Part shown: in pieces, positions 49,888 to 59,170 of the stretch | Numbering within the stretch: position 1 is the stretch's first letter | Layout of the letters: each line of letters opens with the position of its first letter | NCBI RefSeq assembly: GCF_000827595.2 | Contig: NZ_LN776193.1 | Location: 14,734-73,903, forward strand | Source of the DNA: Necropsobacter massiliensis | GTDB taxonomy: Bacteria > Pseudomonadota > Gammaproteobacteria > Enterobacterales > Pasteurellaceae | Reading direction: 5' to 3' | DNA: 59,170 nucleotides | Made by a program: the position numbers and the translations under genes | The notes under the pieces: model-generated | The model's database searches: none | What the model saw: only the letters and a program-made list of their open reading frames with translations | What the model was told of the DNA's origin: nothing

Positions 49888-49955
49888 CGAGTTTACCTCT
49901 ATGCTTTGCGTTTATCCGTTAATTGAGAATAGATGAAAGATGATAAGAAAACAAA

Positions 49956-49982
49956 ACCGTGATTCCAAAAAGGTTTCACGGT
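49956..49982 (-). terminator. Intra-operon terminator between rpsU and dnaG
   Basis: On the minus strand ACCGTGA ... TCACGGT with TTTGTTTTC after it (plus-strand arms 49956-49962 and 49976-49982). The E. coli operon has a terminator at the same place to keep S21 high and primase low. Confidence 0.8.
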
Positions 49983-50015
49983 CCGCTTAACTCGAGTTTT
50001 TATAAAAATAGCTAA

Positions 50016-50231
50016 TTAGTATAAACGTGTGTTACGTGCGTTTTCACGAGCTACGCGTTTTGCGTGACGTTTTGCACGAGTCGCGTTTTCACGTTTGCGA
50101 ATGGTAGTCGGTTTTTCGTAGAATTCACGGCTGCGAACTTCCGCCAAAATACCAGCTTTTTCACAAGAGCGTTTGAAACGACGTAATGCAACGTCAAAGG
50201 ATTCGTTTTCACGTACTTTAATTACAGGCAT
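50016..50231 (-). CDS. rpsU: Ribosomal protein bS21
   Basis: 71 aa. [20 protein letters not shown] and a basic end ([19 protein letters not shown]) are diagnostic for S21 of the 30S subunit, needed for initiation on many mRNAs. First gene of the rpsU-dnaG-rpoD operon, divergent from tsaD as in many gamma-proteobacteria. Confidence 0.98.
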
Positions 50232-50456
50232 AAGCCATCACCTCAATATGGATTAATATTTTGCAAAATTTAGTGACCGTTTCGATTTTGATAAACGGCT
50301 TATTCAAACTAATAAGGGTCGCAATTTTAATCTAAATCCATGCCAAAAGTAAAGGAAAGAATGATCTTTTGTGGCAAAATCCCCGGTCAAACTGGAGAAA
50401 ACGACGTAAACGGGGTAAAATCATCAGCCGTTCTATAATCAACAAAGAGAGAAGAG
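50232..50456. promoter_or_regulatory. Divergent promoter region rpsU / tsaD
   Basis: The 225-bp gap must hold both promoters. AGAGAAGAG stands just before the tsaD start, and AGGTGATGGCTT before rpsU. I see no strong consensus -35/-10 pair or repeat that I can define, and no further gene. Confidence 0.5.
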
Positions 50457-51488
50457 ATGCGAGTTTTAGGCATTGAAACGTCCTGCGATGAAACCGGCGT
50501 CGCCATTTATGATGAGACGCGCGGTTTAATCGCCAATCAATTATACACTCAGATTGCGCTGCATGCCGATTACGGCGGTGTCGTTCCTGAACTTGCCTCG
50601 CGTGATCATATCCGCAAAACCGCACCATTGATTCAGGCGGCATTGCGTGAAGCCGAATTGACCGCCGCCGACATTGACGGTATCGCCTATACCTGCGGTC
50701 CCGGGTTGGTCGGTGCGCTGCTAGTGGGCTCGACAATCGCGCGCGCACTGGCTTACGCGTGGGGAGTACCGGCAGTCGGCGTTCATCATCTGGAAGGACA
50801 TCTGCTCGCCCCAATGTTGGAAGAAAATGCACCGCACTTTCCATTTATCGCGTTGCTGGTGTCCGGCGGACATACTCAACTGATACGGGTTGACGGGGTG
50901 GGACAATATCAGCTGCTCGGCGAAAGCATTGATGACGCTGCCGGCGAAGCCTTTGATAAAACCGCAAAACTGCTTGGTTTGGACTATCCGGGCGGCGCGG
51001 CGCTGTCCCGTCTGGCGGAGAAAGGCACACCTGCACGGTTCAGTTTTCCGCGTCCGATGACCGACCGACCGGGGCTGGATTTCAGTTTTTCCGGTTTAAA
51101 AACCTTTGCGGCAAATACAATTAATCAGGCGCATCAAGCAGAAGGCGTGCTGAGCGAACAAACTAAAGCGGACATTGCGCATGCGTTCCAACAGGCTGTG
51201 GTGGAGACGCTGGCGATAAAATGTCGCCGCGCGCTGCAACAAAGCGGCTTAAAACGGCTAGTCATCGCCGGCGGCGTAAGTGCTAATCGGCCATTACGTC
51301 AGGCGCTTGCCGCCCTTATGCAACAGCTCGGCGGTGAGGTGTTTTATCCGCAACCGCAATTTTGTACCGACAACGGTGCAATGATCGCCTACACCGGTTT
51401 CCTGCGCCTAAAACAAGGCGAATCTTCACCGTTGGATATTGAGGTAAAACCGCGCTGGGCAATGACTGAACTGAAAGCAATCAAATAG
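50457..51488 (+). CDS. tsaD: tRNA threonylcarbamoyladenosine transferase TsaD
   Basis: 343 aa. It transfers threonylcarbamoyl to A37 of ANN-decoding tRNAs with TsaB, TsaE and Tsa[20 protein letters not shown] start, [16 protein letters not shown], the metal-binding VHHLEGH (H111, H115), LVSGGHTQL and C-terminal [13 protein letters not shown] are all present. Normal length. An uptake signal at 50831. Confidence 0.98.
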   Translation: MRVLGIETSCDETGVAIYDETRGLIANQLYTQIALHADYGGVVPELASRDHIRKTAPLIQAALREAELTAADIDGIAYTCGPGLVGALLVGSTIARALAYAWGVPAVGVHHLEGHLLAPMLEENAPHFPFIALLVSGGHTQLIRVDGVGQYQLLGESIDDAAGEAFDKTAKLLGLDYPGGAALSRLAEKGTPARFSFPRPMTDRPGLDFSFSGLKTFAANTINQAHQAEGVLSEQTKADIAHAFQQAVVETLAIKCRRALQQSGLKRLVIAGGVSANRPLRQALAALMQQLGGEVFYPQPQFCTDNGAMIAYTGFLRLKQGESSPLDIEVKPRWAMTELKAIK

Positions 51489-51501
51489 AAGGATAAATCA
51501 A

Positions 51502-51735
51502 ATGGACTCGATTCAATTTCGCGCCATGCGTGCCGCTGGCATCGGCTGTATGTTAATGCTGCTGATGATCGGCATCGCAATCTTTACCTTACCCAGTCAG
51601 ACTCTAATCGATTACCTAACCGTCGCCGGTCGGCTGGTCGGACAAAGCACTACCGTCGGCATTTTGATACTGGCAGCATTGCCGCCGTTGACCGGTGCGC
51701 TGTGCTATTATGTCTGGAAATGGGCGTTAAAATAA
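51502..51735 (+). CDS. Small inner-membrane protein, unknown
   Basis: 77 aa with two membrane segments: [18 protein letters not shown] (13-30) and [22 protein letters not shown] (51-72). AAGGA lies 10 nt before the start. It lies 13 bp after tsaD and 28 bp before tdk, in one apparent operon. Similar small proteins are found at this place in Pasteurellaceae, but I know no function. Confidence 0.75.
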   Translation: MDSIQFRAMRAAGIGCMLMLLMIGIAIFTLPSQTLIDYLTVAGRLVGQSTTVGILILAALPPLTGALCYYVWKWALK

Positions 51736-51763
51736 CCGCACTTCAATCACCGACACGATCATT

Positions 51764-52342
51764 ATGGCAAAACTTTATTTTTATTATTCGACCATGAATG
51801 CGGGGAAATCCACCACCCTGCTACAATCTGCTTACAATTACCGCGAACGCAATATGAACACGCTGGTTTATACCGCCGCCATCGACGATCGTTTCGGTGT
51901 GGGTAAAGTCACCTCGCGTATTGGGATCAGTCAGGATGCCAAACTGTTCGGCAAAGAAACCGATCTATTTGCCGAAATTGCGCTGCATTTAGGCAAGGAA
52001 AAACTGCATTGCATTTTGGTTGACGAAGCGCAGTTTCTGACCAAACAGCAAGTATATCAACTCAGCGATGTGGTGGATAAGCTGAATATTCCCGTGCTTT
52101 GCTACGGTCTGCGCACCGATTTTCAGGCGGAACTGTTTGAAGGCAGTAGGCATCTGTTGGCATGGGCAGATCAGCTGGAAGAACTGAAAACCATTTGTTA
52201 CTGCGGACGCAAAGCCAACTTTGTCCTGCGCCTAAATGATCAGGGCGAGGTGGTGAAAGACGGCGAGCAGATTCAGATTGGCGGCAATAATCATTATGTA
52301 TCCGTGTGTCGCCGGCATTATAAAGAGAAGATCGAAAACTAA
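51764..52342 (+). CDS. tdk: Thymidine kinase
   Basis: 192 aa. ATP-dependent thymidine phosphorylation in salvage. P-loop STMNAGKST (Lys15), DEAQFL (about 87-92), GLRTDF (about 114), and zinc ligands CYCGRKA (about 145) and VCRRHY near the C-terminus. Typical type II bacterial enzyme. An uptake signal lies just before it (51735). Confidence 0.97.
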   Translation: MAKLYFYYSTMNAGKSTTLLQSAYNYRERNMNTLVYTAAIDDRFGVGKVTSRIGISQDAKLFGKETDLFAEIALHLGKEKLHCILVDEAQFLTKQQVYQLSDVVDKLNIPVLCYGLRTDFQAELFEGSRHLLAWADQLEELKTICYCGRKANFVLRLNDQGEVVKDGEQIQIGGNNHYVSVCRRHYKEKIEN

Positions 52343-52361
52343 AAAAGGGGCATTCGCCCCT
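52341..52361 (-). terminator. Convergent terminator between tdk and deaD
   Basis: AGGGGC-ATTC-GCCCCT (52346-52361); on the minus strand TTTTTT follows, so it ends deaD. It also closes tdk. Confidence 0.8.
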
Positions 52362-52400
52362 TGATGATTAGCCGGCAGACAATTCGTCTGCGTACCACGT

Positions 52401-54254
52401 TTATCGATTACGATCGTAGCGTTCTCGGCGTGGACGCTCATTAAAAGTGCGGTGACTTTTTTCTTTAAATCTGCGTTCATCACGACCGAAACCACCATCG
52501 CGCGTAAAACCACGTGCTGCCCCCTGTCCGCCGTTTTTACCGTTGCGTTTGTTACGCTGACGCTCGCCGAATTCGGCGCTTTCACCGCCTTTTACCGCGC
52601 CCAAAAAAGACATACGCATCTGCTTATTCATTACTCGAGTTTTATCGAACATTTGCAGCATTTCTTTCGGCATGCCTTGCGGCAGCTCTACTGTCGAATA
52701 TTCATCATACAATTTGATATGACCGATATAACGGCTGTTAATATCCCCTTCGTTGGCAATTGCGCCCACAATATGTCGCACTTCCACGCCGTCGCCGCGT
52801 CCCACTTCGATACGATATAAATCCATTGGCTGCGGATTACCGTAACCTCTGCGCTCGGCAGAACGTGAATTTTCCCGGCGATCGCGACGCTCGGTACGTT
52901 CTGCGCGCTCACGGCGGGAACGTTTTTCAATCATCGGATCCGGCGGCAAAATCAGTTTCTGTTTGCCTTGCAACAACATTAACATGGCTGCGGCAATATC
53001 TTCCTGATCCTGATCGGCGGTAAACAAATCTTCCAGCAAACTGCGATATTGCGACAAATCATGATGCTCAAGCTGCTTGGTAATCTGCGCCACGAATTTT
53101 TTACGTCGGCAGGCTTGTAATGCGCTGTGATCCGGTACTTCCACTTCATCAATGGCTTTTTTAGTTAACCGTTCAATATTTTTCAGCAAACGGTTCTCGC
53201 GCGGATCAACAAATAACAATGCACGACCAGCACGCCCCGCACGGCCGGTACGACCGATACGGTGTACATAACTTTCCGCATCCAGCGGAATATCATAATT
53301 AACGACCAAACTGATACGTTCAACATCCAGCCCGCGTGCTGCGACATCGGTAGCAACCAGAATATCCAGACTGCCGTTACGCAGACGATCCAGCGTTTGC
53401 TCACGCAATTGCTGCGTCATATCGCCGTTTAGCGCGGCGGCACGAAAACCGTGTCTTTCCAATAATTCGGTAATATCCAGCGTACCGGTTTTGGTACGGG
53501 TAAAGATAATCGCGGCGTCAAAATCTTCCACTTCCAGAAAACGCAGCAGCGCTTCGTTCTTGCGAAAACCGTGTACATACCAGCAACTCTGGGTAATATC
53601 CGGCGCCGTATTTTGGGTAGATTGAATCCGCACTTCTTGCGGTTCGTGCATGAAACGTTTGGTGATCCGGCGAATCGGTTCCGGCATGGTAGCGGAAAAC
53701 AATGCGGTCTGGTGTTGTTCCGGCAACTCCGCCATAACGGTTTCCACATCGTCGATAAAGCCCATACGCAGCATTTCATCAGCTTCATCTAACACGATGG
53801 ATTGTAATTCCGATAAATCCAATGTGCCGCGGCGAATATGATCAAGAATACGCCCCGGCGTCCCAACCACAACCTGTGCCCCCTGTTTCAACGCACGCAA
53901 CTGAATATCGTAACGCTGTCCGCCGTAAAGGGTGACAATTCGTACCCCCTTGGCATGTTTTACAAAATGTTCGCAGGCATCCGCCACTTGAATCGCCAGC
54001 TCGCGGGTCGGCGCCATTACCAGCATTTGCGGATGTTTTTTCTCGCTGTCAATATGCGCCAGCAGCGGTAAAGAAAAGGCGGCAGTTTTACCACTGCCGG
54101 TTTGTGCCATACCCAGCACATCGCGCCCCGCCAATAAATGCGGAATACAAGCCTGCTGAATCGGAGAAGGTGCTGTAAAGCCCAAATCGGCAACGGCGTT
54201 AAGAATAAATTCAGGCAAGCCTAAATCGTTAAAAGTTAAATTAGTTTCAGTCAT
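52401..54254 (-). CDS. deaD: ATP-dependent RNA helicase DeaD (CsdA)
   Basis: 617 aa from ATG 54254 ([12 protein letters not shown]); a longer frame to 54359 is leader. DEAD-box motifs: AQTGSGKT (I), PTRELA (Ia), VLDEADE (II), SAT (III), ARGLDVERI and [13 protein letters not shown] (VI). An RNA-binding DbpA-type domain (about 485-560, [20 protein letters not shown]) and an Arg/Gly-rich tail ([19 protein letters not shown]) follow. It acts in ribosome assembly and RNA decay, mainly in the cold. Third gene of pnp-nlpI-deaD as in E. coli. An uptake signal at 52445. Confidence 0.97.
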   Translation of the reverse strand: MTETNLTFNDLGLPEFILNAVADLGFTAPSPIQQACIPHLLAGRDVLGMAQTGSGKTAAFSLPLLAHIDSEKKHPQMLVMAPTRELAIQVADACEHFVKHAKGVRIVTLYGGQRYDIQLRALKQGAQVVVGTPGRILDHIRRGTLDLSELQSIVLDEADEMLRMGFIDDVETVMAELPEQHQTALFSATMPEPIRRITKRFMHEPQEVRIQSTQNTAPDITQSCWYVHGFRKNEALLRFLEVEDFDAAIIFTRTKTGTLDITELLERHGFRAAALNGDMTQQLREQTLDRLRNGSLDILVATDVAARGLDVERISLVVNYDIPLDAESYVHRIGRTGRAGRAGRALLFVDPRENRLLKNIERLTKKAIDEVEVPDHSALQACRRKKFVAQITKQLEHHDLSQYRSLLEDLFTADQDQEDIAAAMLMLLQGKQKLILPPDPMIEKRSRRERAERTERRDRRENSRSAERRGYGNPQPMDLYRIEVGRGDGVEVRHIVGAIANEGDINSRYIGHIKLYDEYSTVELPQGMPKEMLQMFDKTRVMNKQMRMSFLGAVKGGESAEFGERQRNKRNGKNGGQGAARGFTRDGGFGRDERRFKEKSHRTFNERPRRERYDRNR

Positions 54255-54445
54255 TAAAAAATTCTCAAATAAAAGAAAGCACAACGGTTTTCGGTTCGAC
54301 AAAGCATAGGTGTCGCCGGGAGAATAACGGATTCGAATAAAGAAGCGAAAACCATCCACTCAATCAGCTGCTCTGTTTATCACATTGTTGATCAGTAATA
54401 CGTTTCACAACATGCACTATTGCGGGTAAGCTGCCGCTCCCGCTT
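54255..54445 (-). promoter_or_regulatory. deaD 5' leader
   Basis: About 190 nt separate nlpI from deaD. E. coli deaD has a long regulated leader too; here the stretch is AT-rich with no gene. I see no clear hairpin-plus-T-run terminator in it. Confidence 0.4.
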
Positions 54446-55348
54446 TTATTGCGCCTGAGTGCGTTTTAATTTCGCCAGCTCAAGCACTGCAAAACGATAC
54501 TCAACAAAGTTATACACCTGATTCGCTACGGCCAGTTTAAACAGCGTTTCCGCTTCTTCCGTTTGGCCTTGATTGAGTTTTTGTTTTGCCAGATAGAAAT
54601 AGGTTTCGGTCAGGATCTCTGCATATTGCGACGAAGCCGGATCGGCGAAATGCCGCGCTTTTTGCTGTAAATCCTCAACCGACAGTTTACCTAAATAATA
54701 TTGAACGATATAAGTTCCCCAGTATTGTTCCGACAAGCTGGCTGCACGGGTTGTCAGATTATGCAGGGCATCGTCCGGTTTAAATTTCAGTTCGTTAAGA
54801 TATAACCACAGCACACGATACGGATCGGTTTTATCCGCTTGATAGAATTTCAGAAAATCCTGCTGTGCAAGGTTATAACGACCGACATAGTAAAAATCCA
54901 GCCCGCGGTTTAAATACGTATATTCATAGCCGGGATCAAGCTCCAGCACCGCGTTGAAGGCTTCCAACGCACTGTCGTAATCCTCGTCCAGTAGCAAATA
55001 AAGTCCCAGATAATTATATACCGCCGCCATTTTCGGCTGTAGCGCCAACGCTTGAGTAAAATCATAACGCGCCAGCGCCCAAAGTCCGAGGCTGTCATAT
55101 AACACACCCCGTTCAAAGTGCAGTGCGGCACGCTCTTCATTGCTCATGCGCCCGACCAGCAATACCTGACTGATCCGAACAATCATCACTTCCTGTTCGA
55201 AATGGATGTTCGGATTCTGTTCGGCTAAAACGATCTTATTCTTCGAGACAAAAGTTTGATTTGAACTTACACAGCCGGCAAGTAATAAAACAACGCATAA
55301 ATTCGGTATATACCACACGAATCTTAACAACCGAGGAAGTTGTGTCAT
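54446..55348 (-). CDS. nlpI: Lipoprotein NlpI
   Basis: 300 aa from ATG 55348. The signal ends at the lipobox LLAGC (C25), so it is an outer-membrane lipoprotein. Tetratricopeptide repeats follow: AALHFERGVLYDSLGLWALA, AAVYNYLGLYLLLDEDYDSA and LDPGYEYTYLNRGLDFYYVG. NlpI serves as adaptor for the protease Prc and for peptidoglycan hydrolases. Between pnp and deaD as in enterics. Confidence 0.95.
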   Translation of the reverse strand: MTQLPRLLRFVWYIPNLCVVLLLAGCVSSNQTFVSKNKIVLAEQNPNIHFEQEVMIVRISQVLLVGRMSNEERAALHFERGVLYDSLGLWALARYDFTQALALQPKMAAVYNYLGLYLLLDEDYDSALEAFNAVLELDPGYEYTYLNRGLDFYYVGRYNLAQQDFLKFYQADKTDPYRVLWLYLNELKFKPDDALHNLTTRAASLSEQYWGTYIVQYYLGKLSVEDLQQKARHFADPASSQYAEILTETYFYLAKQKLNQGQTEEAETLFKLAVANQVYNFVEYRFAVLELAKLKRTQAQ

Positions 55349-55467
55349 CAGATAAGCCTTAAAGCACGGGTATTGCTTGTTACTCCCCGCAACACAGTGC
55401 GGGGATAAAATCATACATCATATACCGGGCAAGCGGTTTTTCCCGGCATAATGAAGCATAAACTTAG

Positions 55468-57600
55468 TTACGCCTGTTCACTGACTGCGGCGTCGTCCTG
55501 TTCAGATACCGCATCCTGTTTCGGCGCAACGTCTTTCATGGTCAGACGAATACGTCCCTGACGGTCAATTTCAACCACTTTTACCGTGACCTCCTGACCG
55601 ACGGCAAGATAATCGCTCACTTTCTCTACGCGTTCTTCTGCGATTTGAGAAATATGCACCAGACCTTCTTTGTTGCCCACAATCGCAACGAACGCGCCGA
55701 AATCAGCCAAACGGGTCACCTTACCTTTGTAAGTCTGACCGGCTTCCACTTCTGCGGTAATGTCTTCAATACGCGCCATCACATCTTTCACCGCGTTATT
55801 ATCTACCGCCGCAATTTTCACCGTACCGTCGTCATCAATATCGATTGACGTACCGGTTTCTTCGGTTAACGCACGGATAACCGCACCACCTTTACCGATC
55901 ACATCTTTGATTTTCTTCGGATCGATCTTCATCGTGTGAATACGCGGAGCAAAATCGGAAATTTCTGCGCGCGGTGCGGCAATTGCTTGTTCCATCACGC
56001 CGAGAATGTGCATTCTCGCGCCTTTCGCCTGATTTAAAGCGATTTGCATAATTTCCGGCGTAATGCCTTCGATTTTAATGTCCATTTGCAGCGCAGTCAC
56101 GCCTGCACGGGTACCGGCGACTTTAAAGTCCATATCGCCTAAGTGGTCTTCATCACCCAGAATATCCGATAACACCACAAAGTTATCTTCTTCTTTTACC
56201 AACCCCATGGCAATACCCGCCACTGCCGATTTAATCGGTACACCGGCATCCATCAACGCTAAAGAGGCACCGCACACGGAAGCCATTGAAGAAGAACCGT
56301 TGGATTCAGTAATTTCGGAAACCACGCGCACCACATAAGGGAATTCTGCCAAGCTCGGCATCACCGCCGCCACGCCGCGTTTTGCCAAGCGGCCGTGACC
56401 AATTTCACGGCGTTTCGGCGAACCGATCATACCGGTTTCGCCCACAGAATACGGCGGGAAATTATAATGGAACAGGAAATGATCGGAGCGTTCGCCGGTC
56501 AGTTCATCAATAATCTGCGCATCACGTTCGGTACCTAAAGTGGCAACTGCCAACGCCTGCGTTTCACCGCGGGTGAAAATCGCAGAACCGTGCGTACGCG
56601 GTAACACACCGGTACAAATATCCAGTGCGCGCACAGTATCAACACTACGTCCGTCAATACGCGGCTCACCTTTTAAAATACGACTGCGCACGATTTGGCT
56701 TTCAAGTGCGGTGATAATATCAATAATTTTACCTTCGCTGACCGTTTCGTCCTGCGCGCTTAGTTGTGCAATCACATCGGCTTTAATCGCATCAATTTGT
56801 TCATAACGCGCTTGTTTTTCGGTGATGCGGTAAGCATCGCCCAAGCGGCTTTCCGCCAGTGCTTTCACTTGTTCAATCAAGCTGTTATCCGGCTGCGGTG
56901 CAACCCATTCCCAACGCGGTTTACCCGCTTGTTCGGCAAATTCTTTGATCGCTTCTACAACCACCTGTTGTTGTTGATGACCGAATACGACTGCCGCCAA
57001 CATTTGTTCTTCCGTCAGAATATCCGCTTCCGATTCCACCATCAGCACCGCTTTATCGGTACCGGCGACCACTAAATCCAAACGACTTTGTTTTTGTTCG
57101 TTCATGGTCGGATTCAGCACAAACTGATCATTGATAAAGCCGACACGCGCTGCACCGATAGGTCCGTTAAACGGCACGCCAGATAAAGAAAGCGCTGCCG
57201 AGGCACCAATCATCGCCACTAAATCAGGGCTGATCTGCGGATTGACGGAAACCACAGTCGCCACAATCTGAATCTCGTTAAAAAACCCTTCCGGGAATAA
57301 CGGACGAATAGGGCGGTCGATTAAACGCGCGATCAAGGTTTCGCCCTCGGACGGACGACCTTCACGCTTAAAGAAACCGCCCGGAATACGTCCCGCCGCA
57401 TAAGTGCGTTCCTGATAATTTACGGTTAACGGAAAGAAATCCTGCCCTTCTTTAACCTCTTTTTTTGCCACGACGCTGACAAATACCGTAGTATCGTCCA
57501 TGCTCGCCATCACCGCCGCAGTTGCCTGACGGGCAATCGCACCGGTTTCTAACGTGACGGTATGCTGACCGTATTTAAATTGTTTTACAATTGGATTCAC
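55468..57600 (-). CDS. pnp: Polynucleotide phosphorylase
   Basis: 710 aa using a GTG start at 57600 ([20 protein letters not shown]), which has AAGGA 7 nt upstream; E. coli pnp also uses a rare start here. 3'-5' phosphorolytic exonuclease of the degradosome. Two RNase PH domains (first: [24 protein letters not shown]; second: [20 protein letters not shown] and [19 protein letters not shown]), KH domain ([19 protein letters not shown]) and S1 domain ([20 protein letters not shown]). An uptake signal at 56704. Confidence 0.98.
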   Translation of the reverse strand: MNPIVKQFKYGQHTVTLETGAIARQATAAVMASMDDTTVFVSVVAKKEVKEGQDFFPLTVNYQERTYAAGRIPGGFFKREGRPSEGETLIARLIDRPIRPLFPEGFFNEIQIVATVVSVNPQISPDLVAMIGASAALSLSGVPFNGPIGAARVGFINDQFVLNPTMNEQKQSRLDLVVAGTDKAVLMVESEADILTEEQMLAAVVFGHQQQQVVVEAIKEFAEQAGKPRWEWVAPQPDNSLIEQVKALAESRLGDAYRITEKQARYEQIDAIKADVIAQLSAQDETVSEGKIIDIITALESQIVRSRILKGEPRIDGRSVDTVRALDICTGVLPRTHGSAIFTRGETQALAVATLGTERDAQIIDELTGERSDHFLFHYNFPPYSVGETGMIGSPKRREIGHGRLAKRGVAAVMPSLAEFPYVVRVVSEITESNGSSSMASVCGASLALMDAGVPIKSAVAGIAMGLVKEEDNFVVLSDILGDEDHLGDMDFKVAGTRAGVTALQMDIKIEGITPEIMQIALNQAKGARMHILGVMEQAIAAPRAEISDFAPRIHTMKIDPKKIKDVIGKGGAVIRALTEETGTSIDIDDDGTVKIAAVDNNAVKDVMARIEDITAEVEAGQTYKGKVTRLADFGAFVAIVGNKEGLVHISQIAEERVEKVSDYLAVGQEVTVKVVEIDRQGRIRLTMKDVAPKQDAVSEQDDAAVSEQA

Positions 57601-57698
57601 AATATTTTCCTTATAATGTAATAGGTGATATTTTAAGTAAAAAATAGGGCGGGATTTCCCCACCGCATTGATGCGTTATTTTCCCAATTGCGACTAGC

Positions 57699-57750
57699 AA
57701 AAACGATCTTAAAATCGACCGCACTTTAATCTCACATCAAAATCGTTTTT
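57699..57750 (-). promoter_or_regulatory. Leader hairpin upstream of pnp
   Basis: AAAAACGAT (57699-57707) and ATCGTTTTT (57742-57750) are perfect inverted repeats around about 34 nt that include an uptake signal (57718). In E. coli a pnp leader stem-loop is cut by RNase III and lets PNPase repress itself. The same role here is inference. Confidence 0.45.
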
Positions 57751-57776
57751 GATAGCCGCACGCCAACAGGAAAATT

Positions 57777-57803
57777 AAAGCCCCGTTATTATACAGGGCT
57801 TTT
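57777..57803 (-). terminator. nap operon terminator
   Basis: AAAGCCC (57777-57783) and GGGCTTT (57796-57802); on the minus strand AATTTTCC follows. It lies 36 bp past the napC stop. Confidence 0.7.
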
Positions 57804-57838
57804 GCATTGATTGATACTATTTTAAACCGGCTATGTGT

Positions 57839-58426
57839 TTAGTCGTCTACAAAACCCGATTTCACGCCGCTCATATCCGGCAGTTGGTGAGCAATCCCCT
57901 TATGGCAATCAATACAGGTTTTGCCTTCTTTAATCGCCAGTGAGTGCATTCTTTCCGCCACGGTTTTCTGCTGGCTGAAATCCATCGCATCAAAATTATG
58001 GCAATTACGGCACTCCTGCGAATTATTGGCTTTCATTCGCGCCCATTCGCGTTCCGCCATTTCCAGTCGATGCGCGTCAAATTTCTCTTTGGTATCCACA
58101 TGTCCCATTACATAGGAATACACTTCGCCCGCCGCTTTGATTTTACGCGTCCATTTCGGAATAAATTCATGCGGCAAATGGCAGTTCGAACAAGTCGCTT
58201 TCACCCCGCTGCGGTTCATATAATGCACCGAATGACGGTATTCCGGCACCACATCGTTCATATGACAGCTGGAACAAAATTCTTCCGTATTGGTATATTC
58301 CAGCGCCGTATTGAAGCCCCCCCAAAACACGATACCGGCAATAAACGACAGCGTAATTAGCACGCCCACCGCAATGCGGCTCGGCGTACGGAACCAATGC
58401 CAGAACCGTTTGATTAATTTCAGCAT
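57839..58426 (-). CDS. napC: Cytochrome c-type protein NapC
   Basis: 195 aa. Membrane-anchored tetrahaem quinol dehydrogenase that passes electrons to the periplasmic nitrate reductase NapAB. One N-terminal membrane helix (IAVGVLITLSFIAGIVFWGG) and four CxxCH haem sites: CSSCH, CSNCH, CRNCH, CIDCH. It is the last gene of the nap operon, 11 bp after napB. Confidence 0.97.
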   Translation of the reverse strand: MLKLIKRFWHWFRTPSRIAVGVLITLSFIAGIVFWGGFNTALEYTNTEEFCSSCHMNDVVPEYRHSVHYMNRSGVKATCSNCHLPHEFIPKWTRKIKAAGEVYSYVMGHVDTKEKFDAHRLEMAEREWARMKANNSQECRNCHNFDAMDFSQQKTVAERMHSLAIKEGKTCIDCHKGIAHQLPDMSGVKSGFVDD

Positions 58427-58437
58427 AAATCCCCCGA

Positions 58438-58863
58438 TTATTTACCGTAGCCTTTCAGCGGTTTGAACTCATTCGATACAATCGGCTCAACATCTGATTG
58501 TGATGTATGGCATTGCAAACAGAAATAACGGCGCGGCGAAGTGGACGAACCGACAATATTGCCGTCGCGATCCATAAAATGCGTCGGGCTAATACGGGTC
58601 GCGCCAGTTATCCGCGAGGCTTCGACGCTGTGGCAATTCAGACATTGGTTGGTATTTTTTGTAATCTGATAATTTTTCACCGCATGAGGTATCATCGGCG
58701 GTTGATTTACATAACTCAACGCATACCGATCGCTTTCTTTCGGTTCATTATGAAATGCCGGAGCGACATATTCCGACGATCCTTGTAGATAATTGTCCAC
58801 TTCATCTGCGCCCGCAGTTGCCGCAAAAAGTGCGGTCAAAATAAATAACGTTTTTTTAATCAT
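58438..58863 (-). CDS. napB: Nitrate reductase cytochrome c subunit NapB
   Basis: 141 aa from ATG 58863 (GGGGGA 6 nt upstream). Signal peptide to about residue 19 (LFILTALFAATAGADE). Two haem sites, CLNCH and CLQCH, with the NapB pattern PPMIPHAVKNYQITKNTNQC. Small subunit of the periplasmic nitrate reductase. Begins one base after the napH stop. An uptake signal lies in the signal-peptide part (58828). Confidence 0.96.
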   Translation of the reverse strand: MIKKTLFILTALFAATAGADEVDNYLQGSSEYVAPAFHNEPKESDRYALSYVNQPPMIPHAVKNYQITKNTNQCLNCHSVEASRITGATRISPTHFMDRDGNIVGSSTSPRRYFCLQCHTSQSDVEPIVSNEFKPLKGYGK

Positions 58864-58864
58864 T

Positions 58865-59170
58865 TTATTCCCCCGAATGATTAAATCTGGTAGTAAAGGT
58901 AAATACGTTTTCAGCACAGACATCAATACAACGTCCGCAACTGATACAATCTTTCGAAAGCACAAGCAGAGTTTCGTTATTCTTGCCGTGCAACGGTGAA
59001 CGCAGTACCTGCGGTTCCGGACAGACGTTATAGCAGTCCATGCAGTTATCGCACCGGCTGCGCTCAACCACTTTAACCCGTGCAATGCCACGCGCGCCAA
59101 TCAGCCCGTAAGCCGCGCCGAGCGGACATAAATGCCCGCACCAGCCATGTTCCGCAATCAGTAAATCAAA
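58865..59170 (-). CDS. napH: Ferredoxin-type protein NapH, C-terminal part (runs off right edge)
   Basis: The last 101 residues. They show the cytoplasmic HGWCGHLCPLGAAYGLIG motif and two 4Fe-4S cysteine clusters: CDNCMDCYNVCPEP and CISCGRCIDVCAEN. NapH is the membrane partner of NapG in quinol oxidation for NapAB. The N-terminal membrane part lies outside the window. Confidence 0.95.
   Translation of the reverse strand, partial: FDLLIAEHGWCGHLCPLGAAYGLIGARGIARVKVVERSRCDNCMDCYNVCPEPQVLRSPLHGKNNETLLVLSKDCISCGRCIDVCAENVFTFTTRFNHSGE

Larger units (their letters stand above)
162..58836. repeat. Scattered DNA uptake signal sequences (AAGTGCGGT / ACCGCACTT)
   Basis: Exact 9-mers seen by eye start at 162, 2304, 8002, 15729, 18498, 20316, 21511, 23618, 25482, 29027, 30154, 32463, 32987, 33624, 34040, 36071, 41253, 48406, 49574, 50831, 51735, 52445, 56704, 57718 and 58828. 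This is the Haemophilus influenzae-type core used in natural transformation. Fourteen lie in the prophage, thirteen of these in its late region. Confidence 0.9.

Noticed and set aside
50332-51036. Minus-strand frames across tsaD (for example 50332-50844)
   Set aside because: Antisense shadows of tsaD; Arg/Pro-rich, no ribosome site.

Overview
The window comes from a member of the Pasteurellaceae. The 9-base uptake signal AAGTGCGGT (or its complement) occurs at least 25 times. The housekeeping blocks napH-napB-napC, pnp-nlpI-deaD, tdk, tsaD and rpsU-dnaG-rpoD read like the Haemophilus, Aggregatibacter, Mannheimia and Actinobacillus succinogenes group. I do not commit to a genus.

Layout. (1) Bases 1-4055 and 39618-44039 (complement) are the two halves of one very large CdiA/FhaB-type two-partner-secretion exoprotein. 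Its outer-membrane transporter lies at 44085-45836. (2) A Mu-like transposable prophage of about 35.6 kb (about 4055-39617) is inserted between the halves, flanked by a short duplicated sequence (CAACGCT). Removing it restores the exoprotein frame exactly. (3) From 45989 to the right edge the genome is core: tRNA-Ile(CAU), rpoD, dnaG, rpsU, then tsaD, a small membrane protein and tdk on the plus strand, then deaD, nlpI, pnp, napC, napB and the end of napH on the minus strand.

The prophage has a divergent layout that resembles BcepMu rather than Mu. An early operon (12997 down to 4206, minus strand) runs towards the left end: a BcepMu-gp16-type regulator, two small proteins, a coiled-coil protein, a DDE transposase, an ExeA/TniB-type ATPase, Gam, an ANR-family regulator, a DUF2786 protein, GemA, Mor, and a short DUF3486 protein. 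A central switch region (12998-15100) holds a c-like repressor and an XRE/ImmA pair. A late operon (15155-39497, plus strand) holds endolysin, a holin-like protein, Mu-type head genes (gp25 to gp37-like, protease with a nested scaffold) and a P2-type tail (sheath, tube, chaperone with a -1 frameshift, tape measure, U, X, D, V, W, J, I, fibre). Accessory genes sit at the right end.

The most unusual signals are inside the prophage. Four copies of a motif C(T/C)TTAA-N5-(T/A)TTAAAA stand in front of lysozyme, the protease/scaffold gene, the tail chaperone and gpW, like the four late promoters of Mu. Each is followed by a hairpin whose 3' arm carries or abuts the Shine-Dalgarno sequence. A tRNA-like cloverleaf lies between two head genes. 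The phage carries host uptake sequences at about host density, and a membrane-protein gene is inserted antisense in the tail operon. No CRISPR array, restriction system or insertion sequence was seen.
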